DNA of 64,000 nucleotides from Fragilaria crotonensis (GCA_022925895.1 JAKSYS010000153.1:40108-104107), one strand, 5' to 3'; positions 1 to 11,884 are shown, numbered from the stretch's first letter. Numbers and translations: made by a program. The notes: generated from the sequence alone by a model not told the origin.

Positions 1-1097
1 CGCAACAACAAAAGCGCCGCCGAAGAGGACGCTGCGGCCGTTGCTGCGGCGGCACCCACCATCCCAAATTGTGGAACGAGTGCCAAATCGCCCATCACAT
101 TCACTAGCGATGCCACAGCCACTGCGATTGCAGGTGTGGTGGTATCCAAACAGGCCAAGCATACAGATTGGGCCACCATACCGAGAATAGAGAGCGGAGC
201 CACCAGAGAACGTATTTGACAATATTGGAGTGCCAATTGAATCAAATCGGGGGAAGAGGATCCTCCGGCAGCCCATTGCAACAAAGGTCGCCCAGCAAAA
301 GATGGTTGACGTGAGCATGGCGCCGAGTAGTGTAGCCAATCCCAGGACTTGGGAAGTCGCGGTTTGCAATTCCCGATAGTCCTGCTTGCAGAATCCATTG
401 GCAACACTATTGGTGGTTGCAATGGCTAGAAAGTAGGTCAAATAAATAGCTGAGTCCATGAGCATCGTTGCTGGCCCGGGGCAGCAAGTTGCACAACATT
501 TGAGTACTGTCCAACGACGGTAGTGTCCACAAGTGACAGCAGAGGTTCCGATAACCAGATCAGGGTAGTAGTTGAAATGAACAGGAGCATTGTCTTATAG
601 GAAGGAATACCGTCTCGAAGCAGGGGAGAGTCGGGTGATGCATCTTGTTCCACCTGGGCACGTAGCCGTGTCAACGGTCCTCTCAGCAAAGGTTTGGAAT
701 AATGTCTGCTCAGCCCTAGCATTTGTTCGACGTCATTTGCGTTCCCTCGTCGTGAGAATATGGACAAAAATGAGGTTGCGGCAGTTTTGGCGCTCTTTCT
801 ATTGCTGTCAGCACCATAACCTGACCCAGTATGGCAGTGTCTTCCATGTCGGTGCTGACTTTGTCTGCAGACCCGCATGTGGCTAAAGGTCGGAGTATGA
901 CAACACCGAAGGGACGGGAACTGTGACGGTGCTATCTTTGCATTGAACACGCGCTCTGTAATTGCCGACTGACTCGATGCGGAATGTGTATGCGTATGCG
1001 TAAAGCAATCGACAGAGTGCAACGCAAGCGACAGGAACAACAAACATGCTCGATTTGTTCTCGTTCTTGACCTCATGTGAGCGGAATTCAGGAGCAT
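1..1097 (-). CDS. MATE-family efflux transporter, plastid-type, 5' part only, two frame breaks
   Basis: Predicted multidrug and toxin extrusion (MATE) cation/drug antiporter. Translation starts at the ATG at 1097. The first 30 residues form a signal peptide (LLFLSLALHS, then DCFTHT), so a Phe sits near the cleavage point as in diatom plastid precursors; a Ser/Arg-rich stretch follows. The MATE core begins near residue 175 with SEPLLSLVDTTVVG, the first-helix signature of plant chloroplast MATE proteins of the EDS5/DETOXIFICATION 46 type. The frame stops after QLAA, but the next frame continues the family (MLMDSAIYLTYFLAIATTNS), and near 297 it returns to the first frame (FAGRPLLQWAAGG, then CLDTTTPAIAVAVASLVNVM). 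The breaks lie at a G4 run (478-481) and an A4 run (297-300); they cancel and are probably sequencing errors. The gene leaves the window at base 1, so its 3' end is unseen. Substrate unknown. Confidence 0.8.
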
Positions 1098-3080
1098 GTA
1101 TCTAGGAGACTATCAGGTACTCCAAGTTCTCAGTATATACGGAGACTGTGTGTGCAGCAACTCTCACAATCAGGTCAGTGTCAATTGCATTGACGAAGTC
1201 TATTACTCGTACGACGGAAGACTTGCATTCCGTGAAGTGTGTGATCAATTGTGATCAAAAACCAAGTACAAGTACTAGCTCCAGTGCGGCGGTTTCCGTG
1301 CACCGGGTTTTATCGCAGATTTTTTCATCGTCACGCTGCCATTGGTACAAAATGTACAAGAAGAAATCCGCTTCTGGTGGCCACTTTCTTTTGATAATAC
1401 TTCAAGTACTACGGCATACACTCAAACATCACTAACAATTGTCCTTAAGGAGTGGTGCAAACTGCAAACTAGTAGCTAAAGAAGCATCAATAAGACATTA
1501 TCTAACATATCAAGGAGTATCAGATGCCATTAATGGGGCTGCAACAAGTGAATCAAGGCAGAAGAAGTTGTGATTTTGGAACTGCGAAAGCAAGGTTCCC
1601 GGTGTACGCTGGTCATCATCTCCATCGGCAAACGTCCTCGGAATTACTTTGCAACTGCAGTGACACCACGGAGTCCCTTTGAACCTGGCACTCGCCAATA
1701 TTCTACCCATTCAGTCAATCAAGCATCTTACAACTTCAGGATTTCCCTTTGACGATGAAACACCATAGATCATCAGACGTACCGAACGCTTGTTATTGCT
1801 GACCTGTCATAACCATGTCGCCCGGTTTCGCAACCTCCGGTGAGGTCCCTTCCATTGTTGACAACTCAGAGAGCTGAGCTCCCTTATGCAGGTGGTACCA
1901 ACTGACAAGACACCAAACGACAAGCATCAATTTGATGCGGCTGTGCAGGCTCAGAAGCACTCCTATGAGATCAAAACCTTGAACTGCTGAGGATGCGTTA
2001 AATTGCCGGTCAAGTAAAACAAAGGCTTGCGCCAACAAAAGGCTGAACAGCATATTCTTCTTTAGTGCCAAGGACTCAACATGCGCTTTACCGTCACTGC
2101 AGCCGGAACATAGTTTTGTAGTCAGCATTGGAATCCCAATATTCTCTGATACCGAGCTGGCAATGACAAGTGTAGACGCACCTCCTTAGAAGGCATGTTC
2201 CTCTGAAGTTGGTAGTGGTGCACAACACAGCCAAGTATATATCGTGTATTGTTTGCTCTGACGGGACTGGTGGAGCACCGTTTCTCATTCCAAAGTTCTG
2301 GATAGTACCGGTATGTTGCTCGCATCGGAAGGTCTTCACCAATAGTCCAAATTAGCACAACAATGAAATGCAAACACCCTTGGTGAACGGTGTTGCTTTG
2401 ATACATCCCTGAACTACTATTGCCATGGATTGATAGAGAACTGCATCTGCAACAACATCATCTATCCCTTGCCATACAATTCATTCCGATTCCTTAACCA
2501 CAACGACCGAACCAAGAAGTACCTTGCTTGGATATGGTCAGACCCAGCATTAGAGCGAGAACCGTAAATTGTTGATTTTTCATACCCTGCCTTCAGCATC
2601 ATCTTGTCCCCTGCTTACATTTCGTCCCCGCCAAACAGAGCTGCACTTCTCTTGATTACAACTGTTCGGACACAACTCAGAGCGAGTATCTTCCTGATCA
2701 CCAATCTTGAGCGTGTCCATGATTCGGCCGTCTGGCAACGCGCTTCTCATTACAACGTTAGCTGCCGTGAGATACTGACGCAAATACCTGTTCAGTACGT
2801 CAGCAAAACGGCGGTGTAATGGGCGCCATGGTCACTCAAGTTGGAAACACAGGAGTGTCAGTTGCTGCTTGGGGGATGCGTTCGAACGCAAAGTAACGGG
2901 TAACACGTAAAATTACTACTAGGACCTACGATAGCGACTTTGAAAAAAAACCGGCGCGGGCCTTCCTTCACCCCGTGCACGGAAACCGCCGCACTGGAGG
3001 TCGTAGACTATTATAGTACTCGTACCTTGGAGCTAGTACAGTAGCTAGTTGCTAGTCTACTCCAGACTCCAGACTCCACC
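1098..3080. other. Non-coding interval, no gene recognised
   Basis: Only short overlapping reading frames on both strands, none with a recognisable domain. GTAC-rich patches occur near 3010-3050. A short minus-strand stretch at 2100-2400 translates in two frames with locally coding-like composition and could be an old decayed gene, but I cannot assign it. Confidence 0.5.
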
Positions 3081-3087
3081 AGGCCGT

Positions 3088-3152
3088 GTAAAATTGGGGT
3101 ATTTTCCTCAAATTGGGGTATATTCAACAATTTGGGGTATTTTCACCAATTT
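3088..3152 (+). repeat. Three tandem ~20-bp units around TTGGGGTATTTTC
   Basis: Three imperfect copies of AATTGGGGTATTTTC-type units follow one another. Related GGGGT/ACCCC motifs recur at 3800-3905, on the other side of the transposase-like fragment, so these may be subterminal repeats of one degraded DNA transposon of about 0.8 kb. Confidence 0.5.
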
Positions 3153-3392
3153 GAACCTTAAATCTATCCCAATTTAAAATCACGTAGAATATGTAGGAAG
3201 AGGCATGATAGTGTTGGCGGGTCGGCGGGAAGACCTCTGTGTTGATTTGGAGGGAAACCATGGAGCATGGAGTTGATTCTCCGTATTTTGAGTTGTAGCA
3301 TATGTTATAAATTTTGTCAAACAAATTGACAATCAAATGCAGGCCAACAAGAAGCATACCAAGGGTATTAAGCCAACTCTTTTCCACGAGAA

Positions 3393-3677
3393 GTGGTTAA
3401 TGGCTTATGCACTTCGCGTGACTGCTCGAGATACTGCAACAGACAGTTTTTGCCGAGGCTTGGGCTCCATTCAAAAACAATCCTTTTGAACCAGCCACTA
3501 AAGCGGTTCTTTGGTGGTCTGGCAACTGTTTTCCCTGGGACTGTTGAGTCTGATTTTGTGTTGATTAATTGGGAAAAGGACGATTATTGTACTAATCTCA
3601 CTGATCGTTCCCTCAAGGGGATCCTACACTGCAAACAATACTTTGAATTCCTTGGTGTAGCTAACAAAATGAAGTAG
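3393..3677 (+). pseudogene. hAT-like transposase C-terminal fragment
   Basis: A 94-residue frame whose middle reads VFPGTVESDFVLINWEKDDY and then LTDRSLKGILHCKQ. This resembles the conserved C-terminal block (TVESDFS..WEKD...LTD.SLEGILH.KQ) I know from hAT-like, BED-finger transposases of stramenopiles. No BED finger, catalytic region or start is present nearby, so this is a remnant. It sits between G-rich repeats at 3088-3152 and 3786-3910. The family assignment rests on motif memory only and could be wrong. Confidence 0.45.
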
Positions 3678-3785
3678 TATTGATAAAAAATTGAAGATAA
3701 TAGACAGGTAAGTGTGGTCTACGTCATAAACAAGTCTATTCTTGCCTACTAGTAGTTGTAGTACTTGAGTAGTAAACGTGGAAAG

Positions 3786-3910
3786 CAACGGTGCAGCCGA
3801 GTTGCACCGTTGCACCCCAGTTGGCAGTTGACACCCCAGTTGGCACCCCATTTGAAGACCCAAATTCACCCCAGAAATAGACTATTCTGGGGTTTTTGGG
3901 GTATTCAAAA
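3786..3910 (+). repeat. CACCCCAGTTGGCA repeats and GGGGTTTTTGGGGTATTC tail
   Basis: Contains three ACCCCAGTTGGCA/ACCCCATTTG copies within about 60 bases, then TTCTGGGGTTTTTGGGGTA. The motifs match those at 3088-3152 in both orientations, which would fit the right end of a degraded DNA transposon. Exact terminal inverted repeats were not found. Confidence 0.4.
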
Positions 3911-4676
3911 CCTCAATAATGTTTTGGTTTGCCATACTACATGCTGGGCTTACTTGCACAAAAATCAAACATTCATAACCTACTAGCTAATTGAAAACAA
4001 CAATGAAGAACGTTCAAAACTTGTTTGAAGCTTCAATCCACTGTTGTGCCGTATAACAAGTGCCTTGAACTTGAAAAATGATGAGTATCTGTGAATGTAG
4101 AACATGGACTGCACACTAAATGCTGCCTTATCTACCATCCTCCACCTTGTAGGAGTAGTCAATGATTATCACTTGTAATCATTTTGTTGATCGCACCCAA
4201 ATGCTGGTGCTTTAAAAGACAAGTACTACCAAAGCTCACCATGTGTTTGACATGCTCCAAGAATAGAGTTTTTTGAAATATGCATTGTATGCCAAATATC
4301 AGAGGTTGAGCTCATGCTTCAAGACACATGAATGCTGCCAGGCAGATTGTCTGCTGCCTTCAGTCTTCAGTCTAACATAGTTTGGATCAAAGTAATTGCA
4401 CAGATTCTGCTGTCTGGTGATTGATGCCAAGAATGGAGAATGAGAGTAAAACACTCAGGATGGAACTGGTACATCCTCCAACCCTTCTACTTGAGAGTAT
4501 TCTCCAATGTATGATAAAGTCTTTGTTGTTAGAAAACGCAAGATAACGTCTTGGAGGTTTTGCCTTCAGATATGAGTGATCAGGTGGGAATGAATGAAAG
4601 ACAATGCAATTCTTAATTGTCATCACTTAAAGGCTCGTGAAGTATCAACAAAGGTAGTACTGAGAAACAAGTGAAT
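3911..4676. other. Non-coding interval
   Basis: AT-rich sequence with short frames only; no domain, RNA gene or clear repeat seen. Confidence 0.5.
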
Positions 4677-5000
4677 GCCATTCAGATATGACCAAGAATG
4701 TCACCTTCTTCCTTGAATCGCATCCACAGGACTGTATCATAGGACTGTCTCAAATCAAATGCAAGGGAGAAAACCTCCCTCCAGTCAATTGCGATTTAGT
4801 AAATGCCACTAACACATGACTGACAATGCCACATCAAATCGTATTAACAGGATTTGGATCATCCTTCCAGCCAAGTGTGATGATCTTTGTAATGCCACCC
4901 AGATATGACCCAGCACAATTCCACCTCGAATCCAATTTGGTTCATACTGCCTCCAATAAAAAGCAAGGGAGGACAGTCTCTCTTCCACCTAAACATGATT
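4677..5000 (+). repeat. Diverged direct duplication, offset about 200-216 bases
   Basis: GCCATTCAGATATGACC at 4677 recurs as GCCACCCAGATATGACC at 4893. TGCAAGGGAGAAAACCTCCC near 4760 recurs as AGCAAGGGAGGACAGTCTC near 4962. The surrounding text is alignable but diverged. This looks like an old tandem duplication of non-coding sequence. Confidence 0.55.
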
Positions 5001-6015
5001 AGTTGGCTCCATAATCATGTTCATGTAGTCTCGTCTCATTACTGGGCTGGACTCTTGTTGTATGATGTGGGTGTCACAGGATGCACTGGCATGACCATGC
5101 CCCAATCATTTTGATCAAGATGAGTACAAACATGCTCTCTGTTGCATAGTCCTTTACCCTTTGCCCTCCTCTGTAAAAAACACACGGATGCTCATGTAAT
5201 AATAATAATCTAAAAAGTTAAAAAAAACTGAAATAACGCAAGTTATGTCATACAAGTTACATGCGTCGTAGTAGTAAGTCAAAATTAGTTCTACAGTACT
5301 GGGTACTGGAGTACGCTCAACTCCATACTTCGTTTTACCAATTCTCAGTATGTCATTCTGGCGTAGGCCGGTGTCGTGTGTAGGAGCAACACATGGAAAT
5401 ATTATTTATCATATTTAACGCTTTTAAACCGGTTTGTAGCTGCGATCACACACTCCAATTTCCATCTTATGGCCAACGTTTCTCAACGGGAAAGTAGTTG
5501 TGAATACTATATTAGAACATGAATACATATATAACTCATTGATTTCCACAAAGAACTGGACCGTTTCCGTTGTCCCGCCCACAGCGTCGCCCTCGCGCCA
5601 TTCTGCCCGTTTCGCCGGTTCGACCTTCGAATTTTCCACACTCTGGTCGTGTATCACGTATCACACGTATGGCTGCCATAGTGCGTCGACTCATGAATTT
5701 GCCGAACTCTCCCCGTGACATCTAACGCTGTCGCTCGTTGTTCAGGAGGGGAAATAGAGTGAATTTTCTCTCCATCCACGTAGAAAGTAATAATTTTCAT
5801 TCTTCACCCAGCAGTACTCCGACTATAGTTCATTCAAGTGCCAGACAAAAGCAGTGACTTCAACAGCCGGCAGGGGCACCATTCAACGCTCTAGCAGGTA
5901 GTACCTGAGAGGAACGCACCATCCCGTCCTCTCCCCTTCCATTTCACACCACTCACCCACTCATACGCACCCGCACATCCACAAATACTCGCATCAATCC
6001 CAATTCCAACAAGAC
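5001..6015. other. Intergenic region and probable promoter/leader of the FAM13-like gene
   Basis: No gene. A GTAC cluster lies at 5290-5320. The last about 100 bases before the ATG at 6016 are strongly C-rich with CCACTCACCCACTCATAC-type text and few Gs on the plus strand, which is consistent with a transcribed leader. Confidence 0.4.
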
Positions 6016-9000
6016 ATGATGGTGTTGAGCGCTTCCGAAGGACAGCGAAAAGAGAATTTACCGCTTCGCGGCAGTAGTGGGAGTGGAAGTGGCAGCGGCA
6101 GTGGCGGCTCGGAAAGTACGAGTGCATTGTCCAAACGACGGTCCAAAGGATTTGGAAAGGCACCCGTCAGTCCGGAAGGTGACCTAGGATTGGTGCCAAA
6201 CCGACCGCAACACCCGCAACAGCTACAACGACAACAAAGCGGATCGTCTTTGGATTTGATGCTGCCTACTAGTACCACTGCTGACTCATCCACTGGACTT
6301 TTAGTTCTCATGTGTACTCAGAATGCCCTGGCGCATCAAACTCGAACGCAGCTTGCCTTGTGTCCTCCGGGTCGGAATAGACGAACATTGCAAGCATCGA
6401 TGAGGAGTAGGCCAATCCGATCGTCAACGTTTCCTGGAAATGCTTTAGTGGCAGCAGTGAAGGAGGATGATTATCTCAGTATCAATGCCAATATTTTTGA
6501 AGCAGATGAAGGCGAAAGTAGCGGAGATGACGATGAACTCTTTGATGTCAAGGAATTACTGCTTGGGAAGCCTACGCTGTCAACTCGAACCACAACAATG
6601 CAAGCAGTGCGAGAACCACTTTTCACACCTAGTACAGAGGAGAACAACAAACTGCCATTTCGATTCAGAAAACTTCGATACTTTGATGCAGCAACAGCGT
6701 CAGATCGCTGTCTAGCAAGAGACTATTTGCGAAACGAACTTAAGAAATCGAGGAGACGAGCCTTGTTTCACAGATTGCAGAAGGAGCCAGATGTTGTCGA
6801 TGGTATGAGTCGTTTCGAGGAAGCGGCAAGACTGTCGTCCTCGCTTCTGTTGGAAAGTTTGCTCCTTGACCCCTTGGAGAGTGTGGAAGGCATGGCCAAA
6901 TGCTATGACGGGATTGTGGCAGCGGGTGTGGCTCTGCAGCAAAATGGTACTCGTAATCAAGTCCTGAAGGCACTGAGCCCACTACTGATTTCATCGCTCG
7001 AGAAAGTGTCCGGTCAAGTCATTTTGAATTTGGCAAAAATAAGGCGATTGTGCGGGACGCCTCGCTACCAACGTCGTTTTGTCCAACGCGTCGGCCCCTA
7101 TCTCGTCCGACCATCGCGAGCTGCACCCTGGTGCTTGCGACACCAACATGATATGGAAGCGATCCTGGCGGCGGTCGAGCTCATTCTGGATTCGGCGGAA
7201 GATATTTTTTCAGGCAACTGGTATGAGAAGGGACGGCAGCTGCTACGCGATTCGGTTCGCAAGCAAACCCTCAGCGTGGCAGCTCAACAATTGAAGGATC
7301 TCAGCCCTGCTCCTTCGGTCTTTTGGCCCGCTCGACGATTCACTGTTACGCTGGCCGAATGGGAAGTCATGGCTGTTGATCGACAAATTAGAATCTCCAT
7401 TGCCAATATTTTCACGCAAGATTGGTCCAAGGTAGTGGCCATGCCAGTCAGGGAACCTGACCTCAAGAGTCGACGTCGTGTGGGTAGCAAACAAGTATTG
7501 CAATCCCCCAAGAGTCCGGTCCGCCACAAGGCTCCTAAATTTCATTCATTTCATGGCGTACCACCTGCTCCAGACGACGTCGATGCTCCATTGTCCCCGT
7601 CTCCTGGAGTTGTCAAGACTCCACCGCGATCGCCATCATCTCCTCCAAATACTCCAATGTCGAGAGAGATTCTAAGGAGCCCGCCACCTCCACCGCACCA
7701 CGAGCCCTGGATACAGGCACCACCAGCAATGACTCCCCTGTCGCCGCAAGCGTCGATTGCATCAGCAACGGACCCCCTCTCTCGGATGTCATCGAATGTG
7801 TCTGTGGCGTCGACTGGCTCCGCTAGCTTACAAGCGACACATTACCGCATGCTCACTTCGACAGCTGCCGAGCGCAAGCGAACTGTTGCTGCCTGTCGGG
7901 CACTTCGATCCCAGATTCAACGCTTCGAAGAAGCGTTCATGCAACTTCATGGTCGGGCGCCGAAGGGAGCATCAGAGCGCGCTCCGTTGGCTACAACTTA
8001 TGCGCAATATCGTGAATGGAAACGTGCCATTCGAGCTGATGCGGCGTGTCGTATTCAGGCTTTATTTCGTGGAGCAAGGATCAGATGGTTGCTGCTGCGC
8101 AGTAGCAACAGTCGATTAGCTCGGGTCGTCATGACGAGAGCAGGTCGAGCTGTTGCTGGTGGTGGCAAAGCGACCAATGTAGCGCTGGAAAAATTAAGTA
8201 TTCCCATCGACATAACGTCAGAGCCGGATCATAAGTTGGGCCTGCTGACCCCCATACCACATTCCAAGAAGGCGGATGGAGTGGATTTATTTATAAACAA
8301 CACCAGTTCAAGGCAATTGTCTCCAGTCACACCTCCTTCCTGGTCCACCTCGGTCCAACCCCGAAGTTTATCCCCGAGTTCGTTTGCTGCGTCACCGTCG
8401 GCTACCAGCACCAGTGCCGCCAACAACGATTTGATGCAGATGTCTTTACCGGACCTTCAAGCTCGCAAACGGGATTTGAAACAGCAGCTGAAGCAATATG
8501 ATATGAACTTTGCTCGCAAGCATGGTCGCATGCCGGTTAAGGCAGAGAAGGAACCGATTCGCCATGTTTATGAAATGTATAATACTCTCAAGAGTCGAAT
8601 ATCCGCAGTCGAACAACAAGAGCAGGAACAACAGCAGCAGAAAAAGCCTGCAGCTGTGACTGCAACGCAAGCGAAACAGCATCCACAACCACGTCCGTTG
8701 CAACGAACGCTGTCACCCCCCGTCAGCGTTTCCAGTGCTGGTGGGAGCAATCGCCTCGAATCAGATCAAGGCCAGGAAGTCATGGCACGTGGTACTCGGC
8801 AAGGCAGTGCTAGCATAAGCAACACCTCGAGCAGCAAAGCCAAACAGCTGCAGCAGCAACAACAACTCCAACAGCTGCAGCAACAACAACAACAACAGCA
8901 GCAGCAACAACAGACCGTTTATTCTCCAGCTCCCCTCAATTGGATCTTCCACCACCTGTGTTGGCTGGTACTCCGGCCCACGAGCTGGCGAATCTCAAGA

Positions 9001-9182
9001 CAGAAAAGGCTAAACTCCATCAAATGCTTCGGTCATATGAGAAAGATTTCTTTAAGGAGCATGGTCGTCAGGTGTCAAGCTTTGCTGAAATCAAACCAGT
9101 TGCAAGTCAATATCGTCGCTACAAGGAGATAAAGAAGGCAATTGCCGTCTTACAGCTGCAAGTGGATGGTGGTAGCCACTAA
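6016..9182 (+). CDS. FAM13-like protein with three FAM13 repeats, an IQ motif and a poly-Q tract
   Basis: A protein of about 1055 residues starting at the ATG at 6016. The N-terminal half is low in recognisable motifs: a Ser/Gly tract, an acidic patch, and a helical block at about residues 200-480. A Pro/Ser-rich linker follows. Three copies of the short FAM13 domain (Leu-rich helix, F..F...HGR.P, then Y..Y..(W/L)K) lie at roughly residues 622-675 ([20 protein letters not shown]), 808-865 ([20 protein letters not shown]) and 987-1050 ([20 protein letters not shown]). The first is followed by an IQ-type calmodulin-binding motif ([14 protein letters not shown]). The third repeat lies in another frame, reached after a C4 run at 8932-8935; one extra C would restore it, so I treat the break as an error. 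FAM13 proteins in animals are linked to Rho-type signalling, but no RhoGAP domain is visible here, so the role is unknown. Confidence 0.75.
8830..8913 (+). repeat. CAG/CAA repeat coding poly-glutamine
   Basis: Mixed CAG and CAA codons give an almost pure Gln tract of about 25 residues, interrupted by Leu, inside the FAM13-like gene and just before its apparent frame break. Length variation is likely. Confidence 0.85.
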
Positions 9183-9650
9183 ACTAAATATAACAAATGA
9201 TTGGAAAGATGAATATTTGCCGAGAGAGCTGCCACGGTTGGTGCTGCGCGATTCTGTGGACCATACACTCTTCAGGAGTGCGAGGCCCACGTTCGTGGAT
9301 ACAGCACTATATCGTCCGAGTCAATTTCCAAGCCGTCCGCCGAACTTGTCAATTCAATCAAGAGTTATATCGATGTGCGGTACTAGGTACTAGTATGATA
9401 CAGGACACTTCTTCTTGTATGGAAGCGAATACGCTTCCGTAAGAATCGAACATGGGGGCAACTTGGATCATTTGCACCGAAAGACTGGACTTTCCTTGAT
9501 CAGAAAATTGTACAGAGCAGTACATGGACTAATTGCACTGCCTTCAACAAGGAGCACTTCGAAGCTCAATTTTAGGCAAAGGTCCATCATTCGCATCCAC
9601 TCTAGCAGGTACTTCAAAGGGCATAAACAACTTTTTTATAATTCGTGGCT
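9183..9650. other. Intergenic region between convergent genes
   Basis: Holds the 3' ends of the FAM13-like gene (plus) and the eL6 gene (minus). No gene or repeat seen; frames here are short and unrecognised. Confidence 0.5.
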
Positions 9651-10505
9651 TTAAAACTTCATCAAATGTGGCTTATCATTCGCATTCAAAGTAAAACGAG
9701 CCGCCAAGTATCCCTCCAACATGGGGGTCGCAGCTACCGTCGTGAGAAGAACGGCATCCACCGCCGTTTGCGCAGCCTTGCGAGCATCCGAGACAATGGC
9801 TGCCTTTGGAGCATCTCCCATGAAGAAATCATCCTCACCTTCCGTCTTCGCCTCCTTCTCTCTTCCAAAGAATGCATCATTGTAGGCGGAAACATCCACT
9901 CCACTCACATCGACCTTGGTGGAGGTGGCAATCACATACGCGGCATTGACGCGTCGGAGCGGCACTCCGTTAATTTTGTAGGGTCCGGTGACCAGAACGA
10001 GTCCCGACGGAAGGACTTTCAAGCAAATGACGCGCTTGCCACGGAATCGACCAGCCAAAAGAATCAGAACAGTTCCCGGAGTGATAGATTTGCGGATTTT
10101 AGGTGGCTGAGAGTAAAGGAAGGGAATGTTGGAGCGAGTTAGACCTGGCCGTTTAGGAAAGGTACAAGTAAAACGCAATAATGTACAGTGAACTTACGTT
10201 TTGCTTGACAACATGCTTGACTTCGACCTTGACGTCCTCCGCCGGGTAGAATTTTGGGTTCTTTGGGGTTGTGGAGGTTGCCTTCTACACAAGCAATGAG
10301 AGAAATCGAATGTTAGAATGTTGAGTTGGAGACAAAAGGATGTGCAACGGCTACAACAGCACTGAGAATATCAAAATCAATCCAATGATTTGCATATTCA
10401 ATGAAACAGCCCTAGCTCGTATTGATCCTCCAGCATGATGATATCAAGAGCCATGGTCGTAGTGCAAACGCAACCTCGATCGGACCCACTTGCCTTTGCC
10501 GTCAT
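9651..10505 (-). CDS. RPL6: 60S ribosomal protein L6 (eL6), three exons
   Basis: Structural protein of the cytosolic large ribosomal subunit, 184 residues. Exon 1 is 10505-10494 (ATG ACG GCA AAG), exon 2 is 10284-10198 and exon 3 is 10106-9651 with a TAA stop; the joined length is a multiple of three. The L6e core is clear: PGTVLILLAGRFRGKRVICL, then GLVLVTGPYKINGVPLRRVN and AAYVIATSTKVDVSG. The Lys-rich N-terminus ends in KHVVKQNPPKIRKSITPG, as in other eL6 proteins. Intron 2 (10197-10107) is GT-AG with donor GTAAGT. Intron 1 (10493-10285) has donor GCAAGT and acceptor TAG, so it is a GC-AG intron if exon 1 is right. No other ATG near exon 2 gives as good an N-terminus. Housekeeping expression expected. 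Confidence 0.9.
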
Positions 10506-10915
10506 CTTGCTCTGCAGTGTTTTTATTTGGTCTCACCAGCACGAGACTTGAGTAACCGGTGAGAGTCAAGAACCGGGTCCCTAACTTGTGGACCATTCAA
10601 TCCAACCAGAAGGAATTTTCGGAAAGGGATGGGGATACAAATCTGTGACTTCTGCTTCTGTACAATACCGTATCGTACTTCGTATCACCTGGTACTCAGT
10701 ACAGTACCATGCACCTACTAACGGTCAGTAACAGGTCCAACCTCAAGACTCGAGTATATACTGTGTACCGGTACCCGGTACTCGTACCGCGTAACGACAC
10801 CTCGGTCGTACTGGAGTACAGTACTGTAGTACCATTTGCTGGTACAGTACTGACAGGACAGCAGTAAGCACTTGTTCTTCTCTACGGTCCACAGTACCAG
10901 TACTAAGTCTCTGGT
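10506..10915. other. Intergenic GTAC-dense region
   Basis: Upstream of eL6. Between about 10655 and 10905 I count roughly 17 GTAC tetramers in 250 bases, where about one is expected by chance. They occur as overlapping GGTACCGGTACC- and AGTACAGTACTG-like runs. Other such clusters lie between genes across the window. Confidence 0.7.
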
Positions 10916-11884
10916 ATGTGCAATTCAAGTCCGACGCATGCCGTTGCCGAACCACAGGCCTACTTGTACAATGATCCAAGGAGGAGCAGGAACATCAAGT
11001 TCCCGAGCACGAAATCAGCCATTGCAGCAAACTTGCAGTGGATTGCGGTGGCGAGGAAGCATCCTGAGGTGGCAGAGAGTGTATTCTACGCTTTGCGGGG
11101 GGGTGCCGTCCATGGAGGGCAGGCCCAGTCAATTGCGCAGGCGATGCTCGACGACAAGAATCTTGATCCTTGCGAACTTTGGGCCGCTATTGAAGGGTAT
11201 TACAACACTGCTTTGAATCGGGCTAATGTTGTATTATTTGATATAAGGCGCCTGCTGAATATCAGGTTGGACCCGGACACAACGGCCACAAAGTTTATCT
11301 CGGATTTTCGTGATTGTTTGCAACGACTTCGCAAGAATAATGCTCGTCTGTCGGATGATTCGGATACGTTGCGTGCTTTATTGCTAGTAGCGATCCAAGA
11401 TGACGATTTCGAGATGGTTCGGGACTCAATCGTTCATCGTCCGAACGAGAGCGTTGAGTCCATCCTCACCGAAATCAGAGAACGGGAAACCTCGTTGATG
11501 ATGAAGGATCGGGCTTCGAACCCGAACAGCGACTCGAGTACTCGTTACTCCCGTCGCACCCAACAGTCATCTTCTACATCCTCCCGCGCGAACTCTAAAG
11601 ACTGTTCTCCATCTGACGCGAACAAGCCTGGCAATAGGAAGTGGTGCATACCGAAGTATCCCGACACTTGGAGGAAGTCGTTTGGTCATTCCTTCTTTAA
11701 GCTGGCTCTTGATTGGCAAACAGATGCTCACAAAGGTCGAACCCAGGAAGAATTGAATAAGAACTACGACACTATAGTCGAATCATTTATTCCTGGACAA
11801 AGAGTTCCAAGAAATCCAAGTCTCGGTCGAATACGAGCAGTCCGGAGTCTTCGGAATGGCTTCGGCTACTACAACTGGGAGTGA
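10916..11884 (+). pseudogene. Copia-type Gag fragment
   Basis: A 322-residue frame from the ATG at 10916. The middle (FDIRRLLNIRLDPDTTATKF, then ISDFRDCLQRLRKNNARLSD) is the helical Gag region of CoDi-like copia elements, and its tail is Ser/Arg-rich. No CCHC zinc knuckle is visible. The text after residue about 295 makes better sense in another frame (SKKSKSRSNTSSPESSEW), so the end of this frame is probably artificial or decayed. Confidence 0.65.

Noticed and set aside
8761-8955. Minus-strand frame with a long poly-Leu stretch that looks like a membrane helix
   Set aside because: It is the reverse strand of the CAG/CAA poly-Gln tract in the FAM13-like gene.
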